Assembly (NCBI RefSeq): GCF_905475465.1
Contig: NC_062241.1
Location: forward strand, 5,022,001-5,086,000
DNA: 64,000 bases
Direction: 5' to 3'
Source: Pieris napi
Lineage: Eukaryota > Arthropoda > Insecta > Lepidoptera > Pieridae
Shown here: positions 36,447-48,094 of the stretch, one piece after another
Layout: every line of letters starts with the position of its first letter
Position numbering within the stretch: position 1 is the first letter of the stretch
Program-made: the position numbers and the translations under genes
The notes under the pieces: generated by a model
The model's input: only the letters and a program-made list of their open reading frames with translations
What the model was told of the DNA's origin: nothing
The model's database searches: none

Positions 36447-39400
36447 TTAGATTTGGTCCTTCGTGACCAATCCGGCAGGACCCTGACCAATAACTGGAGA
36501 TAATCCTGCGACAGCCACAGCTTTCAATGGTCTGCAAAGATAAATAAATGTTGTCAATGACATCACTGAATTTTGAAAGCTAATATTGATATTTTTATAG
36601 TAAAAATATCTAGTTAAAACAAAAAATTGTCAAAAGAACCCAACGACGTTTTAAAAAAACTGGTGTATCTATGGAAATACCGAATGACTACGTAGTTACT
36701 AGGTACGACCATAGATGGCGCTTACTTAAATCCAAGTTCTTCAGTCGGTACACCCAACTTCGCCAGCTTTGCTTCATAGGTAGCCAACAAATCATCGTGA
36801 GCTTTTCGTAGTCTTGCTGCCTCATATCGGAGATCTTCTACTTGTGTATCTTTTAGTTTCAAAAGTTCCTGTAAAGTGAAGCGATTTTATTTACAGTATC
36901 GAGGAATAGTTTGTGTTAGAGCTTAATGAACTCAGTGCTATAAAGAAATCTTATGAAACTGGTTACTATTTTCGCAATGGCGTATTTTATTTTTCAGATT
37001 TAATTTATTAAGACCCTAATGGTCCGAAGTTAAACATCATTAACATCCATAAGTAATAGGTTATCATAGGTTATTGGAAAAGGGCAAAAAATTAAGTTCT
37101 AACATTTATCCAATATACTTACATGTATTTCCCTCGGTCCCATATCTCGGGCCTCCACATTTTTCAACTTCGTTTCCAATAAGGCTGTTTTTAAGGACGC
37201 TCGTTGTTGTACTTCTAATACTGCTCTTGAGAACCTGAATGGAAAATTATGATGAAGTACCTATGTATCCCAGCTCACACTAACATACTAGGCAATGCTT
37301 GTATTATCTAAAAAACATTTGGATTTAGGCGTTATAAAGAATACTGTTTTTTTTTTGGGGTGGAAAGACACAGAAGATTGATCACTTATTTGTATATGAA
37401 GAAAAATGTAACGAAAACAGACGGAGATATAACCATGTTTTTTCTGGAGGTTACATGGAACCAGTTTACAAATTTATCATATATAACTAATATTTGTATG
37501 ACAAATTTCGTGATACCTCGCTTTCAATTCATCTCTTTCCGTTAGTATTCTATCGAATCGAACTTGTAAAACTTCATATTCCCATTTCAATACCTCGAAT
37601 TGCTTTTCCAGTGAGGCTAATTGTTTCGTTTTCGCCTGTAATATAATTTATTTAGGCGTACATGATTATTATAACATAAGTCAGTCAAATCGGTGCGCAG
37701 TGATTTCGATATTATGGTAGTTGGTTTGAGTTTATTCTTATATTCGTAATAGGCTATTTGACAAGATCATTACAGAATATATTAGTGATCATAGAAAAAA
37801 TTGTTTAGGCTTTTAAAATTCAAATTAAACACTAATTTTATTTAAACAATCCGCGAAAATGCTTTTCTAGGCGAGTAGGAGTCCCTATGGCGTAGGATGG
37901 ATATTTCGATCAAAAACAGTCTGCGACGAAATTAAACTCCAACACTGTATTAGGATTAGACAGGTAAACATTATTGACAAGCATGCTTCATCGTCGTGGA
38001 TTCGACAGTGACTTTTTTGAGTCACGTGACTGACGTAAAAAACAATGTTTTTACACCCATTTTTTTTTAAATTTAATTACTTAAAATAACACTTTATTTT
38101 TCATACTGTCAGCCTATTGCTTATTGAAATATTCTACTTACAGCAAGAGCCGCTTTATCTCTATCATAGTTGGACATCTGTCGTTTCAATTCCTTGTTGT
38201 CTATAATTGCAGCTTCAAGAGGCTCTCGGAGACCTTTACTCTCTGCAACAGCGTCTCTTGCAATTTTTTCAGACCTTTCTTTTACCTTTTGCATATCTTC
38301 CATTTGCTGTTTAAGACTGCTTATCAATCCTAAAAATAGAGGTCAAATTAGTTGTATTTTCTGGTTTCAGGCACTTTTTATAAATATTTATAAAAACTTA
38401 CCTAAATTATTTAATGTAATGTCATTGTAATAGTTCTTCAAATCCGTAAAGGCCCTTTCATGATGTGCAATGAGCTCTGAGAGTTGTTTATTCTTCCTTT
38501 CTTCAACTTCTGCTATTTCTGTTCTATGCTTTATTGTCAACTCTATCTTTGTTTCTTGAAGCTTTCTTTCAGCTTTATCTTCAATCTGTCGGGCTCTTTC
38601 TTCGAAATCTGATCGAGTCTTCGATAGTTCTTCGGCATGCATCAGCTTTGCGCGTCGAAGTTCATCCTGAGCTGCTAACATCTTTTCTCTAATCTCTTGT
38701 CTTAATGTTCGTTTATCATTCAGCAGCTCCAACTCTTGTTCGGTAAATTCTTCTTTGGCTGCTTTTAGAGCTACTAAATTTTCGGCCCTCAAAGCTGCTG
38801 CAGCTGCTTGCTGTTCATATTTTAAATGTTTGATCTTTTGCTTTTCTGTTTCCAAAAGTGCTTCATTTTCCTCTTGGGCCTCTTCGGTGGCACGTTCTCT
38901 ATTTCTTAATTCTGCCTTAGCTTCTTCTAGCTGTTGTCTAGTTATTTCCCAGAATGTTCTTATTTTATCTCTTTCCAATTGAAAGTAATTTCTTTCTTCT
39001 CTTTCCTTATCAAGTTCTTCTTTTACTCTGAGTGTGAATTGCTCTAGTTTCTCCCGTGTCATCTCAGACGTGTCGACCCCATCGATAATAATTGCTGAAA
39101 GTTATGGATAGTGTAGAATTGTGTTTTTTCATTAAGTATAATAAATTATTCATTGTAAATCGTATTGAGGTGCCTTAAATTTAAAATAAACTATACATAT
39201 CTAGTATACTAGTTCAACACTGGAGTTAAGAGTTATATGAGATATCTAGCTCTATGTATGAACATATCAATATCTTTTGTGTGGTTTAGATACTTGTTAG
39301 ACTTTTTGTGATATTGTTTTATTTTACCTGGTGCCTTTTTCCCTGCTCCTTTTCCTCCTTTTGGTGGCTAGAAATACATAATGATAGCATTTAGTTACTT

Positions 39401-39462
39401 ATCGTAAACATTTAGTTAACTTTCGGGTACATCAAAATAAACACTTACGATATACATACCAT
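36447..39462 (-). CDS. GAS8: DRC4/GAS8, dynein regulatory complex subunit 4, eight exons
   Basis: Coding exons, in order: 39460-39462 (the ATG alone), 39328-39367, 38402-39094, 38142-38329, 37517-37635, 37123-37234, 36726-36868 and 36447-36531. All join in frame by GT-AG to 460 residues, close to the 478 of human GAS8. The N-terminus is short and basic (PPKGGKGAGKKAP). Nearly all the rest is coiled coil. Diagnostic blocks are EREERNYFQLERDKIRTFWE, KNYYNDITLNNLGLISSLK, LKWEYEVLQVRFDRILTERD, DLLATYEAKLAKLGVP and the C-terminal IGQGPAGLV. DRC4 is a core scaffold of the nexin-dynein regulatory complex of motile cilia and flagella; in insects this means mainly sperm tails and some sensory neurons. 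A reverse-strand AATAAA lies 17 bases past the stop. Confidence 0.97.
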
Positions 39463-40007
39463 TTTGTATAACTTTTATTTTCTCTAGAAATTGAAAAGGT
39501 AAAAACGTTTTCTCTGCCAAAGTCTTGCAACAAGAAGTATATAAACAATGTTTCGTTGATAATGTGGTAACTATCAACAACGAGTTGTTATGGTAACTAG
39601 GAATTCCTGTGTTGCCATCCTGTGACCTCCACAGGCACTGAAGTATTTATTTATTTTTGACTTTATTACATCCGTGTTACATACAAAATAAAATGCGTAA
39701 AATTTATATTTCATAATGGCGGAGGCCTTATGGATATTAAATGAACCAAATTAATTTGCCGCTTCAAGACTACATAATATTATATTGTGATAAAAAATTT
39801 AATATACCTTGTATATTATATTAAATAGAGAATTCAAAAAAAAATGATGCTTTACTGTTTAAATATACCTCTTTGGTTTCAGTTTGCCATAAGCCAGTTG
39901 TCACAAATTTTCGTGCAATAAAAATTATAGTTGCTATGGACGCATATATATAAATGAAATTTTTCGTTTAATGTAAAATTCAAAGTCCCCGCTGTCTAGA
40001 ATATCCA
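39463..40007. promoter_or_regulatory. Shared divergent promoter region
   Basis: 545 bases separate the start codon of DRC4 (minus) from that of the orphan membrane gene (plus). No TATA box is evident on either side. The region must hold both promoters unless leader exons lie elsewhere. RFX-type sites, typical of ciliary genes, would be the thing to look for; I did not find an unmistakable one by eye. Confidence 0.4.
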
Positions 40008-41761
40008 ATGTCCAAAATGATACACAATTTGATCACATTTACGTTGTATAGTGCAGGTTTCTTCAGTTTGGTTATCGTCGATTATCTTCTTGGTAATGGC
40101 TTTGTGGACATGTTTCAAAGGTTGGCGTGTAAAATTGTATGTTTTGTAAGGAAAACTATTCGAGAAGAGGAAAAACTAGTAATAACGAGCACAGATGCCG
40201 TTATTAGTATACCGTTTTTACTAACTGAAGTTTTGTTACTTGGGTTTTCTATCGCAGTAAGTATCAACTAGGTTTTTAATTTGATTTTAACGCTACATCT
40301 GCCCTGCGATTCTGTAACTCACTTCACGAACTCACGCAGCCGTTTTCGCATCGGCGGTCGCTCTCAAATCAGTCGTGAAGCAGTCATTTTATGATTTGGC
40401 ATTCTGAAAAGGTGGGAGCTTGTACTTTATTGTTTATCAGACTTTATTGTTTATTTATGACTGATTTGAGAGAGACCGCCGATGCGAAAACCGCTGTGTG
40501 AGTTCGTGAAGTGAGTTGCAGAATCGCAGGGCTGTAATTTTTTTAAATAAAATATAAGTAATTTTGTGTACTTAATTCTTTTGTTTGCCTATTAAGAAGT
40601 ACGAACATTTTGTATCATATAGAATAAACTTTATTTTTTAGTTTCTTAATAAGTACAAACAAATGCGATTTGGGGACAAGATTGATGAGCTTCTGAAAGA
40701 CAGCCGGGACGCGTTGCGTGAAACCAACGAATTTATTGAAAAGTGGCGCCTGCGCAGGGTATTTTATTTTCAACAGATTTCATTTATATCTTAGTTTGAA
40801 GTTCCATAACCATTGTAACTTTTATTTTGATCCATTACATTTTTTATATTTTTGATCAAAATATTTGAAATTAACAATTTTTATTATTGATTCTAGCTAA
40901 ATTGGCAGAGCGCTAACGAGTATACATATTTGGATGAAGAACCTCAGGAAATCAAGCCTTACGAATTGGAGGTGCCTATTTTGCATATGGCTATAGTAGA
41001 TGTAAGTAGGGCTCGTACGTATAGGGAGCGTTCAAGTATTACGTCACGCAATTTTTGGAGATTATTAAACCCCCCCCCCCCCCCCCCATGTAACGCACCG
41101 TAACGTTCTTCTGTACCCAATAGTAAAACGTTTCGTGACCATCCAGTGACTCTTTATACCTAAAAGATACCATTATGTGGTGTAAAGTACTGGAAAGTCG
41201 AAAATAATATTAACAATAAAGCGTAATTCAATCCCCGCCCCGTATCGTAACGTTTTACAAAAGGAGCCCCCCTCCCCAAAATTCGTTACGTAATACTTGA
41301 ACAACAAAGAGAAGTAAAAAAAAGAAATTACGAGAAAATCTATTTGTTTTTATTTTATTTTTCCCCTTTTTATATAGAACAGGGAGCAAACGGGCAGGAG
41401 GCTCATCTGAGGTTAAGGGATAGGGTCACCAATAAACAGTCTCATTGCCAGAGGGCTCCCGCGTTCCTTGCCGGCCTTTTAAGTATTGGTACGCTCTTTT
41501 CTTCAAGTGTCAACCCTAACCAATGTGTACTTGTAATTCCAGACGTTAGGAACAACAAGAAGTCAACCAGAACGAGGTGATGCAGGAGATACGATAAACA
41601 TTACCGATTCCACTCTTCTATCTGTAACATCGCTTTTAGATGATGACTACGTATCAGTGGCGGAACCAACAAGTGATGAAAATATTAATTATACCCTGGA
41701 AAAATCACTGTCTGATTTCAAAGACCGATTCTTATGGGACGTGATGGAAGAAGACGAGTGA
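40008..41761 (+). CDS. Unrecognised membrane protein, four exons
   Basis: Exons 40008-40256, 40642-40758, 40897-41001 and 41543-41761 each contain whole codons and meet at GT-AG sites, giving 229 residues. I do not recognise the family. The first 83 residues hold two hydrophobic segments (about 8-30, LITFTLYSAGFFSLVIVDYL, and 66-83, IPFLLTEVLLLGFSIA) separated by a basic stretch (VRKTIREEEK). Exon 2 is charged and probably helical (RFGDKIDELLKDSRDALRE). Exons 3 and 4 are acidic; the end reads FLWDVMEEDE. A second in-frame ATG follows three codons in. Complete reading frames across four exons in a repeat-rich region argue strongly that the gene is real. Its head-to-head place with DRC4 suggests ciliary or testis expression (inference). 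Confidence 0.85.
40302..40532. mobile_element. Foldback MITE B, copy 1 (intron 1 of orphan gene)
   Basis: Ends GCCCTGCGATTCTGTAACTC and its complement, about 231 bases. The arms are long inverted repeats containing CGCATCGGCGGTC and CTCAAATCAGTCG. The right arm lacks part of the inner segment (ATGATTTGGCATTCTG) kept in the 51-kb copy. No coding capacity. Confidence 0.85.
41022..41308. mobile_element. MITE with TTCAAGTATTACGT ends and a poly-C run (intron 3)
   Basis: The left end reads GTTCAAGTATTACGTCACGC and the right end CGTTACGTAATACTTGAAC, an imperfect inverted pair about 280 bases apart. An uninterrupted run of about 17 C lies near 41071-41087, so the exact sequence there may be uncertain. 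Confidence 0.65.
41357..41515 (+). repeat. Repeat A copy in intron 3 of orphan gene
   Basis: A 5' partial copy (AGGAGGCTCATCTGAGG, GGTACGCTCTTTTCTTCAAG) ending about 27 bases before the exon 4 acceptor AG at 41541-41542. The short open frame across it is part of the repeat. Confidence 0.8.
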
Positions 41762-41899
41762 TTTAAGTGTTGTGTTCGGCTTGTCAAATTTTGTCAATTG
41801 TTTTTTAATTAAATATAAAATAACAATTGTACATATGGGTTACAAAGACGCCACGCGTTCATGTTTTCGTTATATTTTAGACGTTACGTTTTATAAGTA

Positions 41900-42354
41900 C
41901 AGTCGACTCTCGATAATTTGAAACTCAAGGGACCAGAGATAAATTTCAAAGATCAAGAGGTCAAAATAAGAAGTGTTTGAATAACCACGAGGGGGAGGGG
42001 CGACTGAAGGAAATAAGAATTTGATCAAAATTTGTTAGTTATATAGAAATAATAATTCTTATTATGTATTAACAATTATTCACAAATTTTTATCAAGACA
42101 AGTCTGTGCATGTATGTAAACAAACGACAGGTATGTGCATGATAAACGCTTCAAATTATAGAGAGTAGGGAAGACCGGATTTCAAATTATCGCATGTTGG
42201 CGGGCAAGATAATACTTTTTCAACTTCAAATTACCGAAGGGACCAATTATCATTGATTTTATTCAATTTATCGAGTATTTTTCAAGGTACCGGAAAAACA
42301 TCAAATTATCGAGAGATTCAAATTAACGAGTGCCAAATTATCGAGAGTCGACTG
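41900..42354. mobile_element. Pogo-type MITE, TA flanked
   Basis: Terminal inverted repeats CAGTCGACTCTCGATAATTT and its complement, flanked on both sides by TA. Both the CAGT start and the TA target are those of pogo/Tigger elements. Several internal copies of a TCAAATTATCGA-like motif are present. At 455 bases with no transposase it is non-autonomous; the pogo-type remnant at 2.2-4.2 kb shows different ends, so it is not its obvious parent. Confidence 0.85.
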
Positions 42355-42369
42355 TATAATATTAGTATT

Positions 42370-43200
42370 AGTCACGTATGACGTAACTTGGCTATTGTCC
42401 ATTGGCTATTACACCACCACCACAAATTGTGTGGTGGGGAAAAGTTCACGTATGCACGTTTAGTATGAACATAATAATCAAAACACGATCTTTGTGCTTC
42501 GTCATACAAATTTATATGACGTTAGGACACATAAACGTGTACTATATAATGTTCGCGAGGACAAGTGCAATATTCTTAAAGTTATTTGATCACAATTTAG
42601 GTATTTCTTAACGAAACGAGTAACACTCAATAATAGCGTTTTTTATATAAATTTAAAAAAAATTAGCTACGTAGTAATGGTATAGGTACATCGCATTATA
42701 TGTTCTAATCTCGTGTTATTAAAAATACCTCTAATAATATAAAGTGACTAAATCATAGTTGGTAAGCCTTAATCCCACAAAGCGAACCACACTTTTAGTG
42801 TCAATTCGCAAATACCAGTAATCCGTTGATATTAATTTAACACCCCACAGCACTAACATTCTCGGACCCAATTTCAACCACACTACCTGATAATAAGAGC
42901 GATTTTAATAATCAGTAGTTACGAAAATTATTAGTCTCTATTACATTGTGATAAGAATGATTTTTCATATCACTTTGATGTGATTAAGGGTGTCTCAAAT
43001 GTGATATAATTAGAAGCGTAGCAAAAATCCTCGAAGCTGTTAAGAAGCTTATATAAAAATGTATTTTGTTTTGCCCTAAAACGTGGCGTGGAATATATAC
43101 TTGCGTATTTTAGATCACACTGAGAAAACGGAAATATGTATGTGTTATTAAAACCAATGACTACAATATTTTAAGTTCTCAAACTTCTGTCTCTGTTATG
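42370..43200. other. No gene seen
   Basis: AT-rich spacer. Short frames (for example near 42402-42611) have no family resemblance. Confidence 0.4.
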
Positions 43201-43204
43201 ATTT

Positions 43205-43415
43205 GTTTTTTCTAATAGGAAAGTAGGTAATAGCCTGACACACACCGTTAACTTTTTATGTAGGAGAAATGCCGGTTTCCTCACGTTTTCCTTCACCGTA
43301 CGAGCGAGTGTTCAATGCGCACACAGACAGAATGTCTACTGTTGCGCCGGGTTCGAACCTACGGCCTTAGGGATGAGACTCGCTTCATCTAGTGGACAAC
43401 ACTTCTCCACTGATA
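43205..43415 (+). repeat. Decayed lepidopteran SINE/LINE-tail repeat
   Basis: Holds AGGAAAGTAGGTAATAGCCTG, TTTTCCTTCACCGTACGAGC, GTTCAATGCGCACA and CCGGGTTCGAACCTACGGCC, in the order seen in a very common moth repeat. The GGTTCGAACC block looks like a Pol III B box. No gene. Confidence 0.65.
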
Positions 43416-44139
43416 TATCAGGACATCGTTTATATAGGTTTGTATATTGTTACAGACGAAATTCTATTACATAGGCCTTTGAAAAGAGAACAAACTTGTA
43501 TCCTGACTTATGTCGCTTTTAGCCTTTAGGTCGAATTTAATTCATAGTCTATATAGTAATAGCTTTAACAATCTACTAAATTTATTCATTTTATTGTCTA
43601 GCCAAGACATAGTTTAACAAAACACAAATAATGCAAGTATTTTTTTTTATATACCGACGATTAGATGCTACCCACAAGCAGCCTATAATTTAGTGAAGCT
43701 CACACAAATGACACGTGTGGCTACAAGCAATGCCTGTGATTACCCTCTTTCTTTCAAGTAATTATAGTATAATATACTACTTGTAGTCTAGGAGCTATCT
43801 TGTATAATTGCACTGTTATTCTTGTATGCTTTGTTCAAATTAAGTAGAGGTTTACCTAATCTTGTTGTTAAAGATTTAAATCATTTTAGATATTAGTAAA
43901 TATGTATCTAAGTCGATGTCACAGACAAATTTTTCATGTTTCTTCATAAGTTCTGACGTGAAAAATATTATTCCGGCGGCGATAGTTATAGTAGTAATAC
44001 AGATAGGTAACACAGTAAGTAAATTATTTATTATTGTTTAATTCTTATAGTAGAACCAGATTTTTAATTAACAATTTTTCACTCATCCGCACGATTCTTT
44101 TCATTGATTTCTTTCAACTTTCTAGATTAAAACCATTCA

Positions 44140-44236
44140 GCCTTGCAATTCTGTAACTCACTTTTCGAACTCACACAGCGGTTTTCACAGCGGCAGTCGC
44201 GCTCAAATCAGTCGTAAAGCAGTCATTGATATAGCT
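44140..44236. repeat. MITE B, truncated left arm
   Basis: Matches the first ~97 bases of the MITE at 40302 and 50997 (CAATTCTGTAACTCACTT, CTCAAATCAGTCGTAAAGC) with several substitutions and no facing arm. An old, broken copy. Confidence 0.75.
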
Positions 44237-44725
44237 TTAGTTTAGCTCCTGAACTACGTCTAATACCTCGTGCATAATGCGTTTGATAGATTGCTTGCCA
44301 CGCCTATCGATTCCGAAAAGCAATCACCGTTTAACATCCACCACCAACCCTTTGGGAAAGAGTTGGGGAATGATTATATCCGTATTCTACCTATTTGATA
44401 TTAAAAAAATGTTTTGATTATTAATTCGACATCTTTAAACCGTGTGAAAGTAACGCGCTGCTATTGATTTCATGTGTTGGCGGAAAATAAAATAACTAGA
44501 CTTTGTCACGCAAAGAAGTTATTGTATTCCACAGAATCGATAGTAGACTGACGGCGAGTCATTAATCATCACAGATTATCTTCACTAAGTTGCGGCTAGA
44601 TTTTGGCACGGACCGCAAAACATGAGTAATGACTAGATCTGGTTTTGCTGTTTCATGATACATTAACTTTGACCATGTAGATTATGATGATACTAAAATT
44701 ATAGGAACTTCCCGTGGAAAATGAG

Positions 44726-44980
44726 TTTTTTTTAAAAAGCAAGGAGGCTCACCCGATGTTAAATGATACCGCCGCGTTTTTTTTAAAAAGCAAGGAGGCT
44801 CACCCGATGTTAAATGATACCGCCGCATATGGAAACTCTCAATGTCAGATGGACTCGCGAGTGCGTTGCCGGCCGTTTAAGAATTGGTACGCTCTTTTCT
44901 TGTAGGACCCTAAGTCAAATTGGTTCGGAATACGCTCAGTTGTGGACGGCGGACGTCGAAGGTGATACGGGTGGAATTTG
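44726..44980 (+). repeat. Repeat A copy with an internal 51-bp tandem duplication
   Basis: The segment TTTAAAAAGCAAGGAGGCTC through GATACCGCCGC occurs twice in a row with a period of 51 bases (second copy starts near 44777), then the repeat continues normally to GATACGGGTGGAATTTG. The duplication is exact. Confidence 0.8.
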
Positions 44981-45896
44981 CTGCAGTTATAAAAAAACAA
45001 TTGTAAATTTGTCTTAATTTGTTATATTCTTTAGTAAAAAATAAGGCTAATAAATTCGTTTCTTTAAAATTCTTTGAAAGCGATATTTTTAATCAAACGG
45101 TAACTATCCAGACGTCCGGTAATAGTAGGATTTCAAAAGAAAATCACTTCCCGCATCACTTTAAAGCACCCAAGATGACCTGCAACGTTCATTTATCACT
45201 CAACTCTTTTTGTCCCGTCTATCTGCTTCTATTCAATACTTTTTGTGCAAGATTAAATTTCGCGGTAGATCTCGACCATTAATATCCAAGACCAATCACT
45301 AAGACCCCCATACGGTTGAGCGTAGTTAGGAATGGGTATTTCCATTACTAAGCTCTATAGGAATAGAGAGGTCAAAATATACTGGACAGTCCTGTCCCCA
45401 AGTTGACGATTTTTTTTATTTTTTAACAAGTCTGGTTGCTGTTACGGTGATTATGATTTGTAGATTGAAAACGAAAAATGGAATTATGTATTTTAAACAC
45501 ATATTATAACAGTATTCTGAATATTATTGCAAATATATAGTTTTAGATTTTGCTTATTTCTTATAGATATAGTATAAAAATTAATAGTTTCTACCAAGAT
45601 TAATTTTTAATCGACTTCAAAAACAACAGGAATGAGTATGTTATAAATTCCAAATATGTATAAATTTTTCATTTCTTTATTCTTTCTTTGTTCAAGCATA
45701 GTTATTGACGAGTTTGACTCCTTCATTTATAAAACTGAGTATATGATCAACATATGACCATTGATCATATACTATGTATGACATGATATACTATGTATAT
45801 GAATACATGTATAATGTATATCAAGCAAAACTTGGGGCTTCTCTAAATATGTAGGGTATGAGTACCTATATATATATATAACACTATCTGTTACTT

Positions 45897-46012
45897 TTTT
45901 TTTATAGAACGGGGGGCAAACGGGCAGGAGGCTCACCTGATGTTAAGTGATACCGCCGCCCATGGACACTCTCAATGCCAGAGGGCTCGCAAGAGCGTTG
46001 CCGGCCTTTTAA
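45897..46012 (+). repeat. Repeat A, 5' partial copy
   Basis: Contains GGGCAAACGGGCAGGAGGCT and GATACCGCCGCCCATGGACA and stops after GTTGCCGGCCTTTTAA. Confidence 0.8.
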
Positions 46013-46737
46013 ACTGATACTGATAACAGAGAGTCATTAACAGCATAAACCAATATTATCTACAAAAAATAGTGATCCTAATAGGATATAAGATATATGA
46101 TATTTATATATTTAGGTACAATAAGCAATTACAGATTGGTTGGCTTCACTGACCACCCCTGTTTGTTCACGTAAAGGCTGCATCATCAACACCCCAAACC
46201 AAACAATACAAGACAAATTACTGATCATTCCTAACCACTGATTATTCTTGTAAAACATAGAAAACGCTTGCTATTGTTGTGAGTAAACCAATCTATAATA
46301 TTCTATTGTATTAATTAAATTAAAAATAATCCTTATTCCCGTAGCAATACAGTTGGTTTTAACTGAATTTTCTGAGTTCTAAATTCAAGTGTTTGGAATA
46401 ATGACAGATAATTTGACCAATTTTAATAAACTTTGTTCTATTACAGTTAATATGAGCCATTGCGTACAAGAGAGCTCAATGTAAACTGGTCGTAATCTTC
46501 AATATGGCGGCCATCACGTGTCAGTCACGTGGCGATGCTGAAAATCAAAAGCGTTGGTTCGTAATAAATTTCTTAAATATGGTCATTAGAGATATGATTA
46601 TACATATATTTGTCCGCTGTTTATTTAGATTGGTTTTGTAATAGATAGGGGTATTACAAATTCCTGGTCGTTTTTAATGTTTGTAAGTCTTTAAATATTC
46701 ATTTGGATATTTTTGACGGAATGACAAAACGTATGCG

Positions 46738-47375
46738 ACCAGGAGTTTCCGTTTCCGTCGTTCCACAACTGAGCGTTTCTTATGGCAGTTTTTGCCGCGC
46801 ACCACCACTATGTGGAACCAGCTCGTCGTAGTCGTAGAATAGTGACGGATCTGACAAATAGTAAACTTTACAGGGCAGCCATTTCAAAGTAATATCATGT
46901 TAGTTTTTGTCATAACTATTTTAATTCATATGATATTATGAAAATTGGCATACAAGCAAACAAAAGGGTTTGTTTTGAAACAAAACAAAAATTATAACAT
47001 TAAATAACACAGTTTTCTAGAAAAATCACATGTTTCTATCAAATCCGTCACTTTACCGACTAATTAATTTGAAATTTAAAACACATGATTTTTTTTAAGT
47101 AGCCGTAATAATTAGTCAATGTAGTTGCCAAATATGATTATAGTAGATTTTGTAGAGAGAGTAGATTTTTTTCAAATCCGACATTGTTCTACGAGCATGA
47201 CGAGCTGCGTACTGAAGTATTTACGAACCAATTCAAGAAAAGAGCGTAACGGTAAGAAGCAAAGCTAGAGGCCGGCAACGCACTTGCGAGCCTTCTGGCA
47301 ATGTGAGTGTCCATGGACGGCAGTATCACTTAACATCAAGTGAGCCTATTTGCCTCCTATTACATAAAAAAGAGA
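46738..47375 (-). repeat. Repeat A copy split by a nested MITE
   Basis: On the reverse strand the 5' part lies at about 47203-47375 (GCTCACTTGATGTTAAGTGA onward) and the 3' part at about 46738-46823 (AGCTGGTTCCACATAGTGG to GTTGTGGAACGACGG). The two halves join at AGCT once the insertion 46824-47202 is removed. Confidence 0.8.
46824..47202. mobile_element. 379-bp MITE nested in repeat A, AGCT target duplication
   Basis: The ends are inverted repeats of about 27 bases: CGTCGTAGTCGTAGAATAGT on the left, and the complement of ATTGTTCTACGAGCATGACG on the right. AGCT flanks both sides (46820-46823, 47203-47206), whereas the host repeat has it once. It carries a further internal ATCCGTCACT motif. 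No open frame of note. Confidence 0.75.
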
Positions 47376-47884
47376 ACACTTATATCGCGTATGGCCGTTT
47401 ATTGAAAACAGACTAATTTGAACTTGTTTTTGTATTTTTTTAATCCTTCACTGGGATGTTAAAGATAAAAAGGTTATTAAAAGCTTTTACCCTAAACTAA
47501 GCCCTCAAATCATTGCCGAATAAAAATCTCATTAAAAGCTTCCCAGGCCAAATGACTGGATAAAAGTGATCACCTATAGCCACGTGTCATGAGAGTAGCT
47601 CATACGCCCCACTGAGAACTTGTAGACCATAATTCATGCGGTTATGAACAAATTTTTTAGAAAATTAATATAAATTAATGCGATCATGTGCTCTTTTATT
47701 AAGTTTTTATGGGTATATATCAATTTAATAAATTAGGATTTTTACTTACCAGTAGCAAGACCCCTACGGTAATATTAATCGTAGTATTGAGAGCGCGTAA
47801 TGGACCCAAAATTTTGTTTAAAAATTAACGATGTATTCTATTAAGAGTATGTGTAAATAAATATCAAATTATAAATTATTAATC

Positions 47885-48087
47885 TTTATAAATAAAAGCG
47901 CAAAACTCGAAGACGTTTGGACCAACTGCAATATTTTTTTATTTGAGTATTCCTTAAACTTTAAGGAAGGTTAAAGTACAGAGAAAATTTTGAAAAACTG
48001 CACGGAAACCCCCATGAAGTAGCATAGTAAAATGTACTATAAAAAATCATATTAAGGTGAAACGAAGTTCGCGGGGACAGCTAGCAT
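47885..48087 (+). repeat. LINE-like 3' tail
   Basis: Ends AAGGTGAAACGAAGTTCGCG then GGGACAGCTAGC, a common end of dispersed retroelement-like repeats in Lepidoptera. The 5' boundary is unclear. Confidence 0.5.
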
Positions 48088-48094
48088 TAAATAA

